This document shows, in pieces, positions 30,146 to 38,269 of a stretch of 64,000 nt of DNA. This stretch comes from Leptolyngbya sp. SIO1E4 (GTDB taxonomy: Bacteria > Cyanobacteriota > Cyanobacteriia > Phormidesmidales > Phormidesmidaceae). Under the pieces are notes generated by a model. The model made no database searches. It saw only the letters and a program-made list of their open reading frames with translations, and was not told the DNA's origin. Within the stretch, counting starts at the first letter, position 1; every line of letters begins with the position of its first letter. A program made the translations under genes and the position numbers. Location of the stretch: the NCBI GenBank assembly GCA_010672825.2, contig JAAHFU020000002.1, positions 1,934,001 through 1,998,000 on the forward strand. Reading direction: 5' to 3'.

Positions 30146-30634
30146 CTATTCGCCTGCCTGTTCCTTCAAAAGCTGTATCAACCTATCCGACAAGTAAAGT
30201 CCTGCATCCCTCAGTGCCTTTAGCCTTGGCGCAACATTGCTAATCAGTCCACGACGCTTTGCCAAAATTAACGTCGCTCCCGTCCCCAAAACCTTTAGCC
30301 CTAGCGCGTCCGCACACCGACGAGCCGCCAAGTCATCGACAATTGCCATGTAGTCAGGATGGCTAACAACCCAACTCAAAACTTCGGATTCACCTTTGCC
30401 CAGATCCCAAGTCAAGATAGTGGCAGGTACTCTAACAGTATCCACCCGTTGAATCCAAGAAACAGCCCGCAACTGCTGGGCCGCAATATCTTCTGGTTTA
30501 CGTGCCGTGATCTCTTCCCAAACTCCTTGAGGTACGACAATCTTTTCAAAAAGCTGAGGCAATAATTCAGCCTGCTGACCCTTAAACAGAGCAATTAGCG
30601 GCGATGCATTGATCACCACTTGATTAATCGGCAC
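30146..30634 (-). CDS. DUF3368 PIN-like toxin
   Basis: A 162-residue DUF3368 protein, a PIN-fold family usually acting as the toxin (predicted RNase) of type II modules. INQVVINASPLIALFKG is the first strand with the family's N-A-S-P-L-I form, GESEVLSW holds a central acidic residue, and AIVDDLAARRCADALGLKVLGTGATLILAK is the characteristic second half with Asp-Asp. Its start overlaps the end of the upstream UPF0175 gene by 11 bases, so the two are translated together. Confidence 0.85.
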   Translation of the reverse strand: MPINQVVINASPLIALFKGQQAELLPQLFEKIVVPQGVWEEITARKPEDIAAQQLRAVSWIQRVDTVRVPATILTWDLGKGESEVLSWVVSHPDYMAIVDDLAARRCADALGLKVLGTGATLILAKRRGLISNVAPRLKALRDAGLYLSDRLIQLLKEQAGE

Positions 30635-30878
30635 CCTCTAACTCCCTGTCAAGCGAAGCCGGTGTGTATTGCATAAAATCCACCCGGTAGCGGGCAAACG
30701 CCTCCAACAATTCACTGCGCGAAATTCCCGCAATTTCAGCTGCTTTACTTTGGGAAATTTCACCCATCTCGTACCACTTAATTGCCGCCGCCAGACGCAT
30801 CTCCTGAAGAAACTCATCCGGTGCCTTCCGAAGTGCGGAAAAAACCGAATCTGGCAAATCAAGCGAAAGAGTTGTCAT
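30624..30878 (-). CDS. UPF0175 antitoxin
   Basis: An 84-residue UPF0175 protein. Strand LSLDLPDSVFSAL is followed by helices including QEMRLAAAIKWYEMGEISQSKAAEIAGISRSEL, in which KAAEIAGISRSEL reads as an HTH. These proteins pair with DUF3368 toxins and are presumed to neutralise them and repress the operon. The ATG at 30878 has no clear ribosome site. Gene order, antitoxin then toxin with overlap, is typical of such modules. Confidence 0.85.
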   Translation of the reverse strand: MTTLSLDLPDSVFSALRKAPDEFLQEMRLAAAIKWYEMGEISQSKAAEIAGISRSELLEAFARYRVDFMQYTPASLDRELEGAD

Positions 30879-30938
30879 TGATATATCTGGAGCACCTGCC
30901 TGCCTATCTTGCTTAATCGTAGCAGGTTCAATCGTTGC

Positions 30939-31358
30939 CTATTTTGAAGCAGCCTCGGTGCGGACGGCTTCTACGCCAGCTTTAATATCATCTAACGTTT
31001 TAATCACGAGCCGCTTGGCTTCTAATTCCCAGCCCCACTTTTGTACTTGAAACGCGACGTAAAACCCGATCCCAGTCGCGATCAGGTCGAGGGGTTGCTT
31101 CAACGAGATGCCCAACAGCAACCCTAAGCCCCCGATGCCCCAAAAAGGGAGAGCGATCATTTGGCGATTGTCTTCAACCAGCTTGGCGACAAAGTTGTCA
31201 GGCATCTCAGCTTCAACTTGGGCACGCACAGCCTGTTGCTCAGGATAGGGGACGGCAAAGTTAAACTTGCGCCGCAGCTTCTCAATTTTTCGAGCATCGG
31301 TGCTATATTCCGTCAGCTCGTCCTCTGCCATGCGAATCAGTTGCGTCGCCTTATCCAT
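30939..31358 (-). CDS. Membrane protein of unknown function
   Basis: A 139-residue protein with a charged helical N-terminal half (MDKATQLIRMAEDELTEY.., KIEKLRRKF) and two membrane helices (IALPFWGIGGLGLLLGISL and PLDLIATGIGFYVAFQVQKW), then an amphipathic C-terminal helix. I do not recognise the family. It lies between the toxin-antitoxin pair and the CPBP gene on the same strand, but gaps of 60 and 86 bases make a shared transcript uncertain. Confidence 0.65.
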   Translation of the reverse strand: MDKATQLIRMAEDELTEYSTDARKIEKLRRKFNFAVPYPEQQAVRAQVEAEMPDNFVAKLVEDNRQMIALPFWGIGGLGLLLGISLKQPLDLIATGIGFYVAFQVQKWGWELEAKRLVIKTLDDIKAGVEAVRTEAASK

Positions 31359-31444
31359 TAATCAGTCGTTCCTAGCTGCTGCCTTTTTATCCTACGGCAG
31401 TCTTAGGGGTAGCGGGCAATAATCCTAAATAAATTCAATGGGCT

Positions 31445-32317
31445 TCATTGAGAAACATGGCTAGCTGTGTAGGTCGCACCAGCGATCGCACCCAGCAACA
31501 ACAGCCCCAAGACACCTGCCAGAGGGTTGCCGCCAATGCCGGTTATCCACTCCGGCACCTTGCCAGTGGCCAGCACTAAATCACCCACATCGACCTGATA
31601 ATAGGCCCAGACGAGGCCACCGTGTAAACCTGCGGCAAATCCGAGGGTGGTGCGAGGGGGGAAGGACCGATCTGGGCTAATGGGGATGCGCCGAGCCCAT
31701 CCCAACGTGAGGCCCAACAGCAAGAGCCCAAAAAACTGAGGCCAGGTTTCCACAATGGCTGAAAGCGGACGAATGTAATGGGCGATCGCAAAAAAGCCAG
31801 CATTTAGCCACAGCGCTATCGGAAACGCATAATCTTGCTCTAGCTCGAACAGCAACCAGCCTCGAAACACCAATTCCTCAGCGATGCCGACGCCAATTCC
31901 AACCAAAAGCCCTTCGGGAATATTCCGAACTAGTTCACGGCTGGTTGGAGGCATCCAGGTGCCCCACCCCAAGGCAACTTGCAGCAGGTAGAGCACAGCG
32001 ACCCCACCCGCACCGGCTAAAAATGCCGCGAGCCCGCTCCACCAACCCCGTGTGCCACTGGTCATGCCCATCGCTTGCCACGGTGCCTTCAGGTGATGCA
32101 CCCACCTTAACCACAGCGGTAGCCCCAGCACGAACACGCCCAACAGGCTAATTGGAGCCCAAATGATAGATTTACCCCCAGTTGCCGCGTCTTCAAATCG
32201 GTAAAGGGGGACTGCCAGAGGCGCCGCGACCAACACAACAGCGATCAAGAACGCCATGATTCTGACCGGGGCCGGACTGCGCCGCAGGCGATGCCAAAAC
32301 GTTCTCAATTCGGGCAA
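31445..32317 (-). CDS. CPBP family intramembrane metalloprotease
   Basis: A 290-residue protein with about eight membrane helices. The CPBP (Abi, CAAX-protease-like) motifs are EELVFRGWLLFEL, with the paired Glu and Arg, and FFAIAHYIRP with the His; a further conserved helix reads LLLLGLTLGWARR. Family members cleave membrane proteins or modify peptides and often relate to bacteriocin self-protection. The reading starts with TTG at 32317, directly after the stop of clpS, with GAGGAG three bases away; an ATG at 32254 is an alternative start. Translational coupling to clpS is likely. Confidence 0.82.
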   Translation of the reverse strand: MPELRTFWHRLRRSPAPVRIMAFLIAVVLVAAPLAVPLYRFEDAATGGKSIIWAPISLLGVFVLGLPLWLRWVHHLKAPWQAMGMTSGTRGWWSGLAAFLAGAGGVAVLYLLQVALGWGTWMPPTSRELVRNIPEGLLVGIGVGIAEELVFRGWLLFELEQDYAFPIALWLNAGFFAIAHYIRPLSAIVETWPQFFGLLLLGLTLGWARRIPISPDRSFPPRTTLGFAAGLHGGLVWAYYQVDVGDLVLATGKVPEWITGIGGNPLAGVLGLLLLGAIAGATYTASHVSQ

Positions 32318-32605
32318 TTACTCCTCAGGCTCAATGGAACTGGTTAAGCCCTTGCCGTTCAACCCCTCACAGTAAAATTCGGCATGTTCCAGCGCGCATG
32401 TAATCACCAAAGCCACCCCGGAGGTATGGGCCTGCATCATAATATCCACCGCCTGAGGCATCGTTAGGCTTGGCACAACCTTAACCAGAGACTCAACTAC
32501 ATATTCCATCGAGTTGAATTCATCGTTGTGCAACAGCACACGATAGCGCGGGGCAGGTTTCCGTACCGTGGATGTTGAAGGACGTTCAATCGTTTCGACA
32601 GCCAC
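32318..32605 (-). CDS. clpS: ATP-dependent Clp protease adaptor ClpS
   Basis: A 95-residue adaptor that delivers N-degron substrates to ClpAP/ClpC. After a flexible N-terminus comes YRVLLHNDEFNSMEYVVESL, the signature with the N-end-binding Asn-Asp and His-66-like site later in ALVITCALEHAEFYCEGL. It starts with GTG, with AAGGAG 6 bases before it. Its gene directly abuts the CPBP protease gene downstream. Cyanobacteria often have two ClpS copies; this could be either. Confidence 0.92.
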   Translation of the reverse strand: MAVETIERPSTSTVRKPAPRYRVLLHNDEFNSMEYVVESLVKVVPSLTMPQAVDIMMQAHTSGVALVITCALEHAEFYCEGLNGKGLTSSIEPEE

Positions 32606-32688
32606 AACTTGCTCCTTTAATAAGAAGGTTGCTATTAGATTTTAATGGAGTCCTGTGATGGTGACAAAGGCTATCGGTAAAGAGCAGG

Positions 32689-32746
32689 GAGAGGCCCCCG
32701 AGTCAGTCTGGCTAGGCTAGCGGTTCCGGGAGATCGGGGGCCTCTC
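32689..32746. promoter_or_regulatory. Long hairpin in the clpS upstream region
   Basis: GAGAGGCCCCCGA (32689-32701) and TCGGGGGCCTCTC (32734-32746) are exact 13-base complements with a 32-base loop. It lies 84-141 bases upstream of clpS and a similar distance before the plus-strand gene at 32903. No T-run follows in either direction, so a leader or non-coding structure is likelier than a terminator. Confidence 0.55.
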
Positions 32747-32902
32747 ATTCGTCATTCCTTCCAGACAAATATAAAGTGATGTGCTTTTAAGCCCGGTTCC
32801 CTTGATAAAGTCAGGGGGAATCAAGATATGCTGGATCTGCTTCTCTGAGATAGGTCTGGCGTTAAGTTTGCACTGCTGCAGTCACGTCTGCGTTCTTCTA
32901 AA

Positions 32903-33238
32903 ATGATGCATTTGGCAACTTATCAGGTCGTCTTCATCAGGCACAAAGAGGCTTGCCTGTATGGTGAGTTGATTCAAACGATGGCAGATCGTCACACGTG
33001 TTGGTTGCGTCCGCTGGCCCTATATCTTGACGTTGAAGAGACGGGTACCGCTCCGGTTTCGGTGGTGGATCTTCGCAATGGCCCAGATGTAATTTGTCCC
33101 AGTGAGTTGGTGCAACCCGCGCTTGACACAGAGTGGCTTTATCTTTTAGGGAAGATGGGGGATACCAAGGAACCCTGTAACTATGCCCAGGCTAATCAGC
33201 ATCTTCGGCAATTTCTGCAGATGCTATTTTCCAATTAG
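32903..33238 (+). CDS. Conserved-looking cyanobacterial protein of unknown function
   Basis: A 111-residue protein with no membrane segment: TYQVVFIRHKEACLYGELIQTMADRHTCWLRPLAL (here in parts) suggests a mixed alpha/beta fold, and the Cys-Trp-x-Arg-Pro-Leu-x-Leu stretch has the feel of a conserved cyanobacterial family. No function can be assigned. Two adjacent ATGs at 32903 and 32906 could start it; no ribosome site is evident. Confidence 0.6.
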   Translation: MMHLATYQVVFIRHKEACLYGELIQTMADRHTCWLRPLALYLDVEETGTAPVSVVDLRNGPDVICPSELVQPALDTEWLYLLGKMGDTKEPCNYAQANQHLRQFLQMLFSN

Positions 33239-33240
33239 CT

Positions 33241-33352
33241 AGGCTACAGCCTTTTTCAGTCGAGTGAGGTACAACCTGGTCGCGATAGGGACTAGGGTTT
33301 GGAGTTTAGGGGCTAAGATTTGCCCTTCATCAGCGTGAGAAACGCTATATCT
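33241..33352 (+). repeat. Family C repeat
   Basis: CTACAGCCTTTTTCAGTCGA opens it, GGGACTAGGGTTTGGAGTTT is the core, and GAGAAACGCTATA closes it. It resembles the copy at 3832 most closely. The rest of the gap up to 33536 carries GCGCTGACTCAAGTCTTTAT, a stretch also found near 26097. Confidence 0.7.
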
Positions 33353-33536
33353 GCGAATAGCGCTGACTCAAGTCTTTATAAATTAACGAAAACCTGGACA
33401 TTTGGGGAATGGGCATCGCTCACCGGCTTTACGGCAGTGCCACGGGACTATGCGCCTAAAACACATTCAGTTCTAAGCGCTGACCCCAGATTTAGATAAA
33501 TTATTTAAATTGCTTGAATAGTAACCGGGGCAATCC

Positions 33537-33746
33537 TCAATTGCGGGCTCCCATAAAACTAGGAACTAAGCGAACGCGACCTGCATCCATTTCTGCCATT
33601 AATAGCTCAAGTGCTTCAAAATCCGTGTCTGGCAGATGCCCTAAACGAGTCAGTTCGGAATTAATCGCGTTCTCGATATCTGGAGTTAGTTTACGCACGT
33701 ATAATGCTTTTTCTACCAATGCTCTGATACTGCTAGAAGGATTCAT
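33537..33746 (-). CDS. Small conserved protein of unknown function
   Basis: A 69-residue helical protein: ALVEKALYVRKLTPDIENAI, NSELTRLGHLPDTDFEALEL and LMAEMDAGRVRLVPS. The pattern (KALYxRxLTPxIExxIN.., ALExLMxxMDxGxVxLV) is one I recognise as recurring in cyanobacterial genomes, where it has no assigned role. It is divergent from the STAS-domain gene. Confidence 0.65.
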   Translation of the reverse strand: MNPSSSIRALVEKALYVRKLTPDIENAINSELTRLGHLPDTDFEALELLMAEMDAGRVRLVPSFMGARN

Positions 33747-33856
33747 AGGAGTAAACGGCGAATAGGCCGCACAAGCTTAGTCAACCCATACTCATACATT
33801 GGAAACGATAACTCCGTGATCCCGTAAAGTGCTGTTTGTGATATCTATCCCTAAAT

Positions 33857-33876
33857 AACGTGATATCGATCACGTT
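33857..33876. promoter_or_regulatory. CRP/FNR-type palindrome upstream of the STAS gene
   Basis: AACGTGATATCGATCACGTT is an almost perfect 20-base dyad: arms AACGTGAT and ATCACGTT with ATCG between them. The core GTGA-N6-TCAC is the CRP-family pattern. It lies 187 bases before the STAS start and 111 bases before the divergent gene. Confidence 0.5.
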
Positions 33877-34062
33877 CGGTTTTGTAGCCAGGAATACGCT
33901 GCGTAGAAACACTTAATTGAAACTTTATATAAGGGTTATACGACATCAAGATTAGGAGAACTCGGCGCTAAGGCATAGGCACAAATATGACACAAGCCTT
34001 AGCTTCGGAGAATCCGATTGGATTACAGCACAAAGCCAAGCAACTTTAGGAGTGTGAAAGTT

Positions 34063-34383
34063 ATGGAAAGCCTTCGCTTGAATTTGACAGTGGTTCAGCC
34101 TAACGGTGTCCTAAATGCAGCCAATGCCCCTGCGTTGCAAGCTCATCTCTCGGAACAGATTTCATCGGATACGTCAGCAGGCTTAATGATAGACATGAGC
34201 CGGGTCGAGTCTCTGGATAGTGCTGGGTTAGTTTCTTTGGTGTCTACCCTGCGCCTGGCCCGCAATCTGAGCAAGCGTTTTTGCTTGTGTTCGGTATCGC
34301 CCTCTATTCGGATAGTGTTTGAACTTGCTCAACTTGACCAAGTGTTTGAGTTTGTTGAAGAAATGTCCGTTCAAGCTGCATAG
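34063..34383 (+). CDS. STAS-domain anti-sigma factor antagonist-like protein
   Basis: A 106-residue single STAS domain. MIDMSRVESLDSAGLVSLVS is the signature with the phosphorylatable serine in the LDSAG motif, and LCSVSPSIRIVFELAQLDQVFEF completes the fold. Such proteins work in partner-switching with serine kinases and PP2C-type phosphatases. AGGAGTG lies 9 bases before the ATG at 34063. An in-frame ATG at 34018 lacks a ribosome site. A PP2C/SpoIIE-type phosphatase is encoded 8 kb downstream in the hydrogenase region, but a link is speculative. Confidence 0.88.
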   Translation: MESLRLNLTVVQPNGVLNAANAPALQAHLSEQISSDTSAGLMIDMSRVESLDSAGLVSLVSTLRLARNLSKRFCLCSVSPSIRIVFELAQLDQVFEFVEEMSVQAA

Positions 34384-34451
34384 CGATTGCCTGAGTCGGT
34401 AAATTGCCTAAGTGATACAAAAATTGAATAATCAGACACCTTTGAGGGTAC

Positions 34452-34490
34452 AGACGTTTCTGCTAGAGCGCTTCTAGTAGAAACGTCTTT
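34452..34490 (+). terminator. Intrinsic terminator after the STAS gene
   Basis: AGACGTTTCT and AGAAACGTCT pair exactly, with an inner CTAGA/TCTAG extension, followed by TT. It ends the STAS transcript before crcB. Confidence 0.75.
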
Positions 34491-34529
34491 GCTATGGGTG
34501 GAAATTGGGTCTTTGCGGGTGGGCACAGG

Positions 34530-34596
34530 CGGTGATCAGCCACGCAGCACCGTTGACCAGATGTGTTGGGTGTGACCTGGAATCGGGCTGATACCG
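34530..34596 (+). promoter_or_regulatory. Long-range stem in the crcB leader
   Basis: CGGTGATCAGCC (34530-34541) pairs with GGCTGATACCG (34586-34596) with one bulge, 37 bases before crcB. A conserved fluoride riboswitch often precedes crcB, but I could not fit its GATG...CTGATG pseudoknot signature confidently. The segment is structured; its identity is open. Confidence 0.4.
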
Positions 34597-34633
34597 TGAG
34601 GGCGACTATGGTGATGTGCTGGAGTGTATATAA

Positions 34634-35029
34634 ATGTTTCAAGATCCCCATCTGCGGGGGGCGATCGCGGTTGCCCTGGGGGCGATCGCTGGGGCATTGG
34701 GTCGTTACTATGTGACCTTGGGCTGTACCTACTGGTTCGGGAGTTCTGTCTATGGCACCCTGCTGGTGAATTTAGCGGGCGCCTGGGTGATGGGTTTTTT
34801 CACTACCCTGATGGCCCTGCGGGTCTTGCATTTGCCTCAAGAAGTCATTTTGTTGGTCAGTACAGGCTTCCTGGGGTCTCTCACCACCTTTTCGACGTAC
34901 ACCCTGGATACGATGAACCTGGCCGGGGTCTATACACTCCGCCTGTCCCTCCTCTATTGGCTGGGCACTGCTGTCTGTGGGGTTATCAGTTTGTATGGGG
35001 GCATATTCACCGCGCGCTTATTGCAGTAA
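34634..35029 (+). CDS. crcB: Fluoride efflux protein CrcB/Fluc
   Basis: A 131-residue, four-helix dual-topology fluoride channel that lowers cytoplasmic fluoride. Signatures are GTLLVNLAGAWVMGFFTTL and STGFLGSLTTFSTYTLD with the conserved Asn, Phe and Thr-Phe-Ser-Thr residues. Length is normal. The DUF190 gene begins 34 bases downstream, a pairing commonly seen for this gene family. It starts with ATG at 34634. Confidence 0.93.
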   Translation: MFQDPHLRGAIAVALGAIAGALGRYYVTLGCTYWFGSSVYGTLLVNLAGAWVMGFFTTLMALRVLHLPQEVILLVSTGFLGSLTTFSTYTLDTMNLAGVYTLRLSLLYWLGTAVCGVISLYGGIFTARLLQ

Positions 35030-35063
35030 AAAGACTGTAAGAAGCCCCATTGAGGTGAAAATT

Positions 35064-35396
35064 ATGCCCCCTTGGAAAAAACTCAGCATCTATACCAGTG
35101 AAGGGAGTCGATTTGGCACCCGTCCGCTCCATTCGGCCATCATTGCTACTGCCCTAGAGCAGGAACTCTACAGTGTGATGGCTCTGAAGGCAATGGAAGG
35201 GTTTGGGCCACAAATGGCAATTCTCACGGCCAATCAAATGGCTCTGGCCTCTGATTTGCCGATTGAGGTCAGAATTTTAGATGAAGCAGCCATCATCGAG
35301 GCGTTTCTCACCGATCAGGCGGAAATGCTCACGGGCTGTTTGATTACCTTAGAAGACATTGAGATTGTGCAGTTGCCCCCCTCAGTCCTATCCTGA
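35064..35396 (+). CDS. DUF190 domain protein
   Basis: A 110-residue DUF190 protein with PII-like ferredoxin fold: WKKLSIYTSEGSRFGTRPLHSAIIATALEQ (in parts) is the conserved opening. It follows crcB by 34 bases and is presumably cotranscribed with it; DUF190 genes neighbour crcB in many bacteria, suggesting a fluoride-related role that is not biochemically settled. The ATG at 35064 has GAGGTG 7 bases before it; a longer frame would overlap crcB. Confidence 0.85.
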   Translation: MPPWKKLSIYTSEGSRFGTRPLHSAIIATALEQELYSVMALKAMEGFGPQMAILTANQMALASDLPIEVRILDEAAIIEAFLTDQAEMLTGCLITLEDIEIVQLPPSVLS

Positions 35397-35514
35397 AGCG
35401 TTATGGAATTTGGCAACTAGGCAACGGCTCAATCGTCACTCAATCGGGGCTTAATCCTGTTTTCTTGCGTTAGCCACGGAGTATTAAAATTCGTCATCCC
35501 TCATATAGGGATAA

Positions 35515-35615
35515 CAAATATAGCAAAAGGCAGAAATCAAAACCTTGTTGCATAAGGATTCCAGGGAATCTGATTGTCCTAACTAGCATCTCAGGCACAA
35601 TATAGGACAACGAGG
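35515..35615 (+). repeat. Family D repeat
   Basis: AATATAGCAAAAGGCAGAAA, then TCAAAACCTTGTTGCATAAG, then TGTCCTAACTAGCATCTCAG and CACAATATAGG. Ends contain TATAGC and TATA, as in other D copies. Confidence 0.75.
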
Positions 35616-35985
35616 TTGCTATCCCTACCGGGTGTTTGGACACAGGGGTGCAGAAGACCTAATTGAAAGCCCAAAATTTTCCTGTTTTTCACTATCATTT
35701 TTCAACAAAAAAATTGGCTACAAAAATGCTTTCATCAAACTAATTTAGACAGTTCAGTAGGGGGGTGAATCTTTGTCGAAATGCAGCTTAATCGTTATCC
35801 AGAAGACCTTGAATAAGGGTGTACAAGATTAACTTTTTAGTGAGAGAAGATTAAGACTATCTGTGTCTTTGGTGCGGGATCAAGTGGGTCTTATAACACG
35901 GTAAGTAACGGGTCAGCGCTCTGAGTGCAACGAGTGTCGACGGGGTACTGAGCGAATGACCGACCATGCCTAGTGAGGTTCTTTT
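35616..35985 (+). promoter_or_regulatory. Upstream region of the hox operon
   Basis: A 370-base, AT-rich stretch with no gene precedes hoxE and must hold the operon promoter. I could not fix a -10/-35 pair. GTGAGG lies 6 bases before the hoxE ATG. Regulators known for hox promoters in other cyanobacteria are LexA and AbrB-like proteins; no site could be assigned by eye. Confidence 0.4.
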
Positions 35986-36525
35986 ATGCCCACTGCTGCT
36001 GTAACAAATGCCGAAAAAACCCCGAAATCTGCTGGCCCCAAGGCTCAGAAAAAAGATAAGGGTGGCGATCGCCGTCTGAAGCGCATCGACGTCACCATGA
36101 AGCGCAACCAGTACAAACCAGATGCGCTGATCGAGGTTTTACATGCTGCTCAAGAAGCCTTTGGATATCTAGACGAGGCGGTGCTGCTCCATGTGGCACG
36201 GGGGCTGAAGTTGCCCCTGAGTCGGGTTTATGGAGTGGCTACTTTTTATCACCTGTTTACCCTGAAGCCCAGTGGTGCCCATAACTGTGTCGTCTGTATG
36301 GGCACAGCCTGTTATGTGAAGGGGGGCGGCAAGGTGATGGAAGCCCTGCAGGCCGAGTTGGGGATTGAGGTGGGTGAAACCACGCCCGATGGCCAAGTCT
36401 CTCTGATGGCAGCCCGCTGCTTAGGGGCCTGTGGCATTGCCCCTGCAGTGGTCTATGACGGTGAGATCGCTGGTAAGCAACAACCCGATCAGGCGATCGC
36501 CAAAATCAAGGAGCTTCAAGGTTAG
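35986..36525 (+). CDS. hoxE: Bidirectional hydrogenase diaphorase subunit HoxE
   Basis: A 179-residue NuoE-like thioredoxin-fold subunit holding one [2Fe-2S] cluster; with HoxF and HoxU it forms the NAD(P)H/ferredoxin-linked diaphorase of the Hox hydrogenase in the cytoplasm. Ligands are Cys104 and Cys109 in CMGTAC, and Cys145 and Cys149 in CLGAC. FGYLDEAVLLHVARGL and YGVATFYHLF are typical. A lysine-rich N-terminal 35 residues are flexible. hoxF starts 82 bases downstream. Confidence 0.95.
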   Translation: MPTAAVTNAEKTPKSAGPKAQKKDKGGDRRLKRIDVTMKRNQYKPDALIEVLHAAQEAFGYLDEAVLLHVARGLKLPLSRVYGVATFYHLFTLKPSGAHNCVVCMGTACYVKGGGKVMEALQAELGIEVGETTPDGQVSLMAARCLGACGIAPAVVYDGEIAGKQQPDQAIAKIKELQG

Positions 36526-36607
36526 GCCACGTAAGTTGCGGTTGGTTTAACTGAGGATCGATTCTCGATCCCACCCTTAGGCTCAAACATTGGGAGGAGA
36601 AGGGCAC

Positions 36608-38245
36608 ATGGATTTGACTGAACTCAGAGAAGTCGCACAAGCGGAAAAGGAGAGACAGGGAAGTATCCGAGTTCACTGCTGTACGTCCACTGGCTGCCGG
36701 GCGGCGAGCTCAATGGAAGTCTTCCGCAATCTGGAAGCAGCCGTAGAAGAGCATCAATGTGGCGATCGCATCGAAGTGGTGAGCGTTGGCTGCATGGGGT
36801 TTTGTGGTCAGGGGCCACTGGTGCAGGTTGAGCCCGGTGAGCAGCTGTATGAAGAGGTCGAGCCTGATGATGCTGGCAGCATCATCAGCGCCACGGTGGG
36901 CAAAGGCACCGCCAGCACCACCCAGCTGGATCCCCACCATCCGTTTTTCGCTTACCAGACGCGCGTGGTACGGCAGAACAGCGGCAATATTGACCCTGAG
37001 AGCATTGAAGAATACATTGCCGTGGGGGGCTATGAGTCTCTGTATAAGGCGCTGTATGAGATGACCCCAGAAGCGGTGGTGGCTGAAATCTCTAACAGCG
37101 GCTTACGGGGGCGGGGCGGCGGCGGCTACCCCACTGGCCTGAAGTGGGCCACCGTGGCGAAAATGCCTGGCGATCAAAAATACGTGATCTGTAATGGGGA
37201 CGAAGGTGACCCTGGTGCTTTTATGGATCGCAGCGTCTTGGAGAGCGATCCGCACCTGGTGCTAGAAGGGATGGCGATCGCAGGCTATGCGGTGGGTGCT
37301 AACCACGGCTACATCTACGTGCGGGCAGAATATCCCCTCGCCATCAAGCGTCTGCAGAAGGCGATTCAGCAAGCCAAGAAATATGGTCTGATGGGGAGCC
37401 AGGTGTTCGATTCTCCCTTTGACTTCAGAGTCGATATCCGCATTGGTGCGGGGGCCTTTGTCTGTGGCGAAGAAACGGCCCTGATTCAATCTATCGAAGG
37501 CGGGCGCGGCAACCCGGTTCCTCGCCCTCCCTACCCAGCGGAAAAGGGGCTCTACAACAGCCCGACCCTGATTAACAACGTCGAAACCCTCGCCAACATT
37601 GCCCACATTATTCGCGAAGGGGCCGATTGGTACGCCAGCATTGGTACCGAGGATAGTAAAGGCACCAAGGTGTTTGCCCTGACGGGCAATATCCGCAATA
37701 ACGGCCTGATTGAAGTGCCGATGGGCATTACCCTGCGGCAAATCGTAGAAGACATGGGGGGTGGGGTTCCCGATGGGGAAGTTAAGGCCGTGCAAACGGG
37801 AGGCCCTTCTGGTGGCTGCATTCCCAAGCAGCTGCTAGATACCCCTGTAGACTACAAATCCCTTCGAGAGGTGGGCTCCATGATGGGCTCTGGCGGCATG
37901 GTGGTGATGGATCAAGACACCAGCATGGTCGAAATTGCCCACTTCTACATGGAATTTTGTCGCGGTGAAACCTGTGGCAAATGCGTGCCCTGTCGCACCG
38001 GTACCGTACAGCTCTATGGCCTGTTGACCAAACTCCTGAAAGGTCAGGCCACCGAGGCCGATTTAGAGCAGATGAAAGCCTTGTCCTACATGGTGAAAGA
38101 CACTAGCCTCTGCGGCTTGGGGCAAACGGCCCCGAACCCAGTACTCAGCACCCTACGCTACTTCCCCGAGGAGTACACCTCTTTGCTCGTAAAGCCTGCC
38201 TACTTGAATGGCAAGACTGCCGAGCCTAAGCCAGTGTCTGTGTAG
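36608..38245 (+). CDS. hoxF: Bidirectional hydrogenase diaphorase subunit HoxF
   Basis: A 545-residue NuoF-like subunit binding FMN, NAD(P)H and iron-sulfur clusters. An N-terminal thioredoxin-like [2Fe-2S] region has cysteines at 25, 30, 62 and 66 (CTSTGC and CMGFC). The NAD-binding loop [14 protein letters not shown] is near 167-179, GAYVCGEE-like [12 protein letters not shown] binds FMN, and a [4Fe-4S] cluster is held by CGKCVPC (456-462) with a fourth Cys at DTSLCGLG. The ATG at 36608 has GGGAGGAG 8 bases upstream; a TTG at 36590 would overlap that site. Confidence 0.96.
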   Translation: MDLTELREVAQAEKERQGSIRVHCCTSTGCRAASSMEVFRNLEAAVEEHQCGDRIEVVSVGCMGFCGQGPLVQVEPGEQLYEEVEPDDAGSIISATVGKGTASTTQLDPHHPFFAYQTRVVRQNSGNIDPESIEEYIAVGGYESLYKALYEMTPEAVVAEISNSGLRGRGGGGYPTGLKWATVAKMPGDQKYVICNGDEGDPGAFMDRSVLESDPHLVLEGMAIAGYAVGANHGYIYVRAEYPLAIKRLQKAIQQAKKYGLMGSQVFDSPFDFRVDIRIGAGAFVCGEETALIQSIEGGRGNPVPRPPYPAEKGLYNSPTLINNVETLANIAHIIREGADWYASIGTEDSKGTKVFALTGNIRNNGLIEVPMGITLRQIVEDMGGGVPDGEVKAVQTGGPSGGCIPKQLLDTPVDYKSLREVGSMMGSGGMVVMDQDTSMVEIAHFYMEFCRGETCGKCVPCRTGTVQLYGLLTKLLKGQATEADLEQMKALSYMVKDTSLCGLGQTAPNPVLSTLRYFPEEYTSLLVKPAYLNGKTAEPKPVSV

Positions 38246-38269
38246 GTGACCCCGATGGAGAGATGAACC

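Noticed and set aside
34384-34633. Canonical fluoride riboswitch before crcB
   Set aside because: Structured, and CTGAT occurs, but the conserved GATG and pseudoknot pairing could not be matched by eye; kept only as an unassigned leader stem.
36590-36607. TTG start for hoxF
   Set aside because: Would translate the Shine-Dalgarno itself; the ATG at 36608 is correctly spaced.
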